Below are positions 6,799 through 9,293 of a DNA stretch of 9,293 nt, piece by piece. Position 1 is the stretch's first letter; every line of letters starts with the position of its first letter. Both the position numbers and the translations under genes were made by a program. The stretch comes from Massilia sp. (lineage in GTDB: Bacteria; Pseudomonadota; Gammaproteobacteria; Burkholderiales; Burkholderiaceae_D). The stretch spans positions 8,717 through 18,009 of the forward strand of contig DOUW01000133.1 of assembly GCA_003520365.1 (NCBI GenBank), given 5' to 3'. Below the pieces are notes generated by a model, which saw nothing but the letters and a program-made list of their open reading frames with translations, was not told the DNA's origin and ran no database searches.

Positions 6799-6817
6799 CC
6801 GCCGTCAGGGACGGCGG
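6799..6817 (+). other. Stable hairpin in the terD leader
   Basis: CCGCCGTC-AGG-GACGGCGG is a perfect 8-bp GC-rich stem with a 3-nt loop, 38 bp before the terD ATG. No U-tract follows, so it is not a terminator. It may stabilise the 5' end or be part of a larger leader fold that includes GGCC repeats at 6777-6780 and 6794-6797. It does not match a riboswitch class I know. Confidence 0.5.
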
Positions 6818-6855
6818 TATCCACTGCAATATTCACTCCAACGAAAGGAGCTGTA

Positions 6856-7431
6856 ATGGCAATCAGTTTGCAAAAAGGCGGCAACGTCAACCTCAGCAAG
6901 GAAGCACCGAACCTCACCAAGGTCCTCATCGGCCTCGGCTGGGACCCGCGCTCGACCGACGGCGCGGCTTTCGACCTGGACGGCAGCGCCTTCATGCTGA
7001 AGTCCGACGCCAAGGTGCGCGGCGACGCCGACTTCATCTTCTATAACAACCTGAAGTCGACCGACGGCTCGGTCGTCCATAACGGCGACAACACCACCGG
7101 CCAGGGCGACGGCGACGACGAAACCGTCACCGTCGACCTGACGAAGGTCCCGGCCGACGTCGACAAGATCTCGTTCTGCGTCACCATCCACGATGCCGAA
7201 GCGCGCCGCCAGAACTTCGGCATGATCGGCAAGGCCTTCATCCGCTGCGTCAACGCCGGCACCAACGGCGAGATCGCACGCTACGACCTGTCGGAAGACA
7301 GCTCGACCGAGACCGCGATGATCTTCGGCGAACTGTACCGCGCAGGCGGCGACTGGAAATTCCGCGCCGTCGGCCAGGGCTACAACGGCGGCCTGGGCCC
7401 ACTCGCGCGCTCGTTCGGCGTCAACGTGTAA
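6856..7431 (+). CDS. terD: TerD-family stress-response protein
   Basis: TerD-family proteins are cytosolic calcium-binding beta-sandwich proteins of tellurite, phage, colicin and oxidative-stress resistance loci. The molecular role is unclear. The 191-aa product (family usual about 192) begins [20 protein letters not shown]. It shows the family landmarks LIGLGWDPR (24-32), [17 protein letters not shown] (59-75) and the acidic Ca-binding stretch [13 protein letters not shown] (77-89). It ends with GELYR...[14 protein letters not shown] (158-180). The ATG at 6856 is chosen because AAAGGAG lies 5 nt upstream and the product starts like other TerD proteins. The frame stays open upstream to at least 6751, but that extension has no family similarity. 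First gene of the rightward cluster. I cannot separate TerD from TerE/TerZ paralogues by sight. Confidence 0.93.
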   Translation: MAISLQKGGNVNLSKEAPNLTKVLIGLGWDPRSTDGAAFDLDGSAFMLKSDAKVRGDADFIFYNNLKSTDGSVVHNGDNTTGQGDGDDETVTVDLTKVPADVDKISFCVTIHDAEARRQNFGMIGKAFIRCVNAGTNGEIARYDLSEDSSTETAMIFGELYRAGGDWKFRAVGQGYNGGLGPLARSFGVNV

Positions 7432-7467
7432 TCCGGGCCCGGTGTCCGGATCGCAGGGAAGTCCTCT

Positions 7468-7515
7468 CCCCTGCTCCCCGCCCCCGCCCCCGCCCTGCCC
7501 CGCCCTGCGCGGGGC
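7468..7515. other. C-rich tract with G4 potential and terminal GC hairpin
   Basis: Between terD and the ATP-grasp gene the plus strand has seven runs of at least three C: 7468-7471, 7476-7479, 7481-7485, 7487-7491, 7493-7495, 7498-7501 and 7503-7505. They are separated by 1-4 nt. The minus strand can therefore form a G-quadruplex and the plus strand/mRNA an i-motif-like C tract. The tract ends in GCCCCGC-CCTGC-GCGGGGC (7497-7515, 7-bp stem). Only AATCTTCC follows, so intrinsic termination would be weak. A shorter hairpin, ATCCGG/CCGGAT (7431-7436 with 7446-7451), sits at the terD stop. The segment could reduce expression of the downstream enzymes relative to terD. Confidence 0.55.
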
Positions 7516-7542
7516 AATCTTCCTCAGTAATACAAGGACTTC

Positions 7543-8562
7543 ATGCGCGTCTGGTTCAACCGTACGTTCTCGTCCGTCCACGCTGCGATCGAGCTGATCC
7601 GCCGCGACGACGTCGACGGCCGCTTCCACATCATCCACAGCAATCCGAATCCGCAATCGCCGGTGGCGCGCGCCGCCCACGAATTCCACCCGGAGCCGAC
7701 CGGGCTCGAAGGACAGGCCTACCTCGACTGGTGCCTGGACTTCTGCCGCACGCACGCGGTCGCCATCTTCGTCCCCGGCCGCGAAGCCACCCTGCTGGCC
7801 GGCGCCCACGCGCGCTTCGCCGCGGTCGGCACCCGCGTCCTGAGTTGCGCCTCCGAAGAAAACCTGCAGCTGATCCACGACAAGGGCCGCTTCTACCGCG
7901 AAGCCGACCTGCCCGACGCACCCGTGGCCGAGTTCCGCGCTTTCCGCGACGCCGCCGGTTTCGAAGATGCCTACGACCAGCTGCGCCGCCGTCACGCCAA
8001 ACTGTGCGTGAAACCCTCGCGCTCGATCTATGGCCTCGGCTTTGCCGTGCTGGACGAGACGCGCAGCAGCGCCGAGCTCCTGATGGCCGGCGCCGAATAC
8101 CACGTCTCGCTCGACGATTTCCGGCGCGCCCTGCCCGCCCTCGGCGAGTTCCGCGACATGCTGCTGATGGAATACCTGGACGGGCGCGAATACAGCGTCG
8201 ACTGCGTCGGCGACAATGGCCGCCTGGTGGCGGCGGTCGCGCGCCGCAAAGGCACGCAAGCCGGCGCCGGCCAGCGCATCGACCAGCGCGCCGAGATCCT
8301 CGACGCCACCGCGCGCCTGGCGCAGGCCTATGGCCTGAACGGCCTGTTCAACGTGCAGTTCCGCGAAGCGGGAGGACGCGCGCGCCTGCTCGAGATTAAT
8401 CCGCGCATGTCGGGCGGCATCGGCATGGCCTGCGTGGCCGGCCCCAACCTGCCGTACATTGCGCTTGCCGGCTTCGCCGACGGTTTCGACAAGGTCGAGG
8501 TCGCACCGGTGCGCAACGGCATCCGCGTCGGCGAACTGAGCCGCGCCGTGGAGCTGGCATGA
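7543..8562 (+). CDS. ATP-grasp enzyme of the Ter-associated biosynthetic operon
   Basis: ATP-grasp enzymes join a carboxylate, activated as acyl phosphate, to an amine or thiol using ATP. The 339-aa product matches the Ter-linked ATP-grasp group (Pfam ATPgrasp_Ter, by recognition only). The N-terminal domain (1-105) is a preATP-grasp fold with VWFNRTFSSVHAAIELI. The ATP-binding part has IHDKGRFY (111-118), CVKPSRSIYGLGF (155-167) and LLMEYLDGREYSVD (207-220). FNVQF (269-273) and LLEINPRMSGG (282-292) follow; E284 and N286 are the expected metal/ATP ligands. AAGGA precedes the ATG by 4 nt. It starts 111 bp after terD, and its stop overlaps the next gene as ATGA (8559-8562), so the two enzymes should be co-translated. 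The substrate is not known from sequence. Confidence 0.88.
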   Translation: MRVWFNRTFSSVHAAIELIRRDDVDGRFHIIHSNPNPQSPVARAAHEFHPEPTGLEGQAYLDWCLDFCRTHAVAIFVPGREATLLAGAHARFAAVGTRVLSCASEENLQLIHDKGRFYREADLPDAPVAEFRAFRDAAGFEDAYDQLRRRHAKLCVKPSRSIYGLGFAVLDETRSSAELLMAGAEYHVSLDDFRRALPALGEFRDMLLMEYLDGREYSVDCVGDNGRLVAAVARRKGTQAGAGQRIDQRAEILDATARLAQAYGLNGLFNVQFREAGGRARLLEINPRMSGGIGMACVAGPNLPYIALAGFADGFDKVEVAPVRNGIRVGELSRAVELA

Positions 8563-9293
8563 ACGCGCGCCTTGAGGCCGGCCTGCCGGTCCGCCGCAGC
8601 GAGCGCCTGCCTACCGGCCTGCTCGACATCGATCTGTATAACGGCGCGGACGAACTCGACGCGCTGCTCGGCTTTGCCGCGCGCGCCAACGCCAAGCGCG
8701 GCTTCCTGTTCCTCAGCAAGGTGCTGGGCAAGCACTGGCCGGTGCGTCCATCGACCATGCTCGACGTGCACGCGCGCCTGGCCGCCGGCGTGCCCGACGG
8801 CAGCGGCCCGGTGCTCTTCATCGCCATGGCCGAGACGGCCGTGGGCCTGGGCCAGGGCGTGTTCGAGGCCTGGCTGCGCGCCAATCCGGACCGCGACGCT
8901 CTGTTCCTGCATACCACGCGCTACCGCGTCGGCACGGGTCCCATCATCGAATTCGAGGAAGCCCATAGCCACGCGCCGCGCCAGTTCCTGCACATGCCCT
9001 CAAGCCAACACGAACAGGAGCTGCTGCTGCGGGCGCAGACCATCGTGCTGGTCGACGACGAAGCCAGCACTGGCAACACCTTCCACAACCTGGCCCAGGC
9101 TTGCCGTCGCCTGAACCCGGCGATCGAACGCGTGCACCTGGCGGTCATCGCCAATTTCATGGGCCAGCGCGCCACCGGCGGCCTGGCCGCGCGTTTCGGC
9201 ATGCCCGCCACCCTGGGCGCGCTGATCGACGGCGAGTACCGCTTCGAGGCGGCGAACATCCCGGTCGATGCGGCGCCGGCCCAGCGCTTCGAT
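8559..9293 (+). CDS. Phosphoribosyltransferase of the Ter-associated operon (runs off right edge)
   Basis: Type I phosphoribosyltransferases move ribose-5-phosphate between PRPP and a base or other acceptor. The frame from the ATG at 8559 is open for 245 codons to the window end. Key motifs are GFLFLSKVLGKHWPVRP (48-64), FIAMAETAVGLGQGVFEAW (87-105) and FLHTTRYRV (116-124). The PRPP-binding loop is IVLVDDEASTGNTF (162-175), with the acidic pair D166/D167 and TGNT at 171-174. These resemble the Ter-operon PRTase family (Pfam PRTase_2), which usually carries a C-terminal TRSP domain. That domain would lie beyond the edge. The start overlaps the ATP-grasp stop by 4 bp. A role in converting a nucleoside-like intermediate is a published prediction for this operon type, not shown here. 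Confidence 0.85.
   Translation, partial: MNARLEAGLPVRRSERLPTGLLDIDLYNGADELDALLGFAARANAKRGFLFLSKVLGKHWPVRPSTMLDVHARLAAGVPDGSGPVLFIAMAETAVGLGQGVFEAWLRANPDRDALFLHTTRYRVGTGPIIEFEEAHSHAPRQFLHMPSSQHEQELLLRAQTIVLVDDEASTGNTFHNLAQACRRLNPAIERVHLAVIANFMGQRATGGLAARFGMPATLGALIDGEYRFEAANIPVDAAPAQRFD

Noticed and set aside
6751..6855. N-terminal extension of the terD frame
   Set aside because: AAAGGAG immediately before the ATG at 6856 and the typical TerD N-terminus support the internal start. The extension covers the leader hairpins.
6756..6855. yybP-ykoY manganese riboswitch or other known riboswitch before terD
   Set aside because: The conserved sequence blocks of that class are not visible. It is associated with TerC-type transporters rather than TerD.
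6805..8259. A 484-codon minus-strand open frame opposite terD and the ATP-grasp gene
   Set aside because: The plus strand has strong family motifs in both genes. The antisense product is low-complexity (A/V/G/D/R-rich) and has no good start context.

Overview
The window looks like chromosome from a GC-rich betaproteobacterium. The ribosomal protein sequences, the tRNA and the GTGGGCAC-type palindromic repeats best fit Oxalobacteraceae (Massilia/Duganella/Janthinobacterium-like). The genus is an inference from recall, not a computed result.

Left two thirds (1-6007, all minus strand): the S10 ribosomal protein operon, read right to left as rplC, rplD, rplW, rplB, rpsS, rplV, rpsC, rplP, rpmC, rpsQ. 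Then comes a 227-bp structured gap with a strong hairpin, and the start of the spc operon (rplN, rplX, 5' part of rplE). Junctions are tight: ATGA or TAATG overlaps, or gaps of 2-11 bp. The usual first gene of the S10 operon, rpsJ, is absent upstream of rplC. Instead rplC has its own sigma70-like promoter and a short leader. That leader holds a hairpin followed by a U-tract, a possible attenuator.

Middle (6008-6855, no protein gene supported): a tRNA-Val(GAC) gene on the minus strand with a good promoter (TTGCAA, 17 bp, TATAAT), encoded CCA and a hairpin terminator. Its anticodon loop has C instead of the nearly invariant U at position 33. Beyond it lies a ~237-bp nested palindrome of REPIN/MITE type, whose two 33-bp core units are inverted copies matching at 31 of 33 positions. 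It is followed by the promoter and leader region of the next gene.

Right third (6856-9293, plus strand): a TerD-family protein, an ATP-grasp enzyme and the first 245 residues of a phosphoribosyltransferase. The last two overlap by ATGA. This is the beginning of a Ter-associated biosynthetic operon, predicted in the literature to make a nucleoside-like metabolite in a metal/stress response. The rest of the operon would lie beyond the right edge. A 48-bp C-rich tract (seven C-runs, G4-capable on the minus strand) ending in a GC hairpin separates terD from the enzyme genes.

The ribosomal part is ordinary in content. The points worth a second look are the Ter operon, the nested palindrome, the C33 tRNA, the rplC leader and the missing rpsJ.
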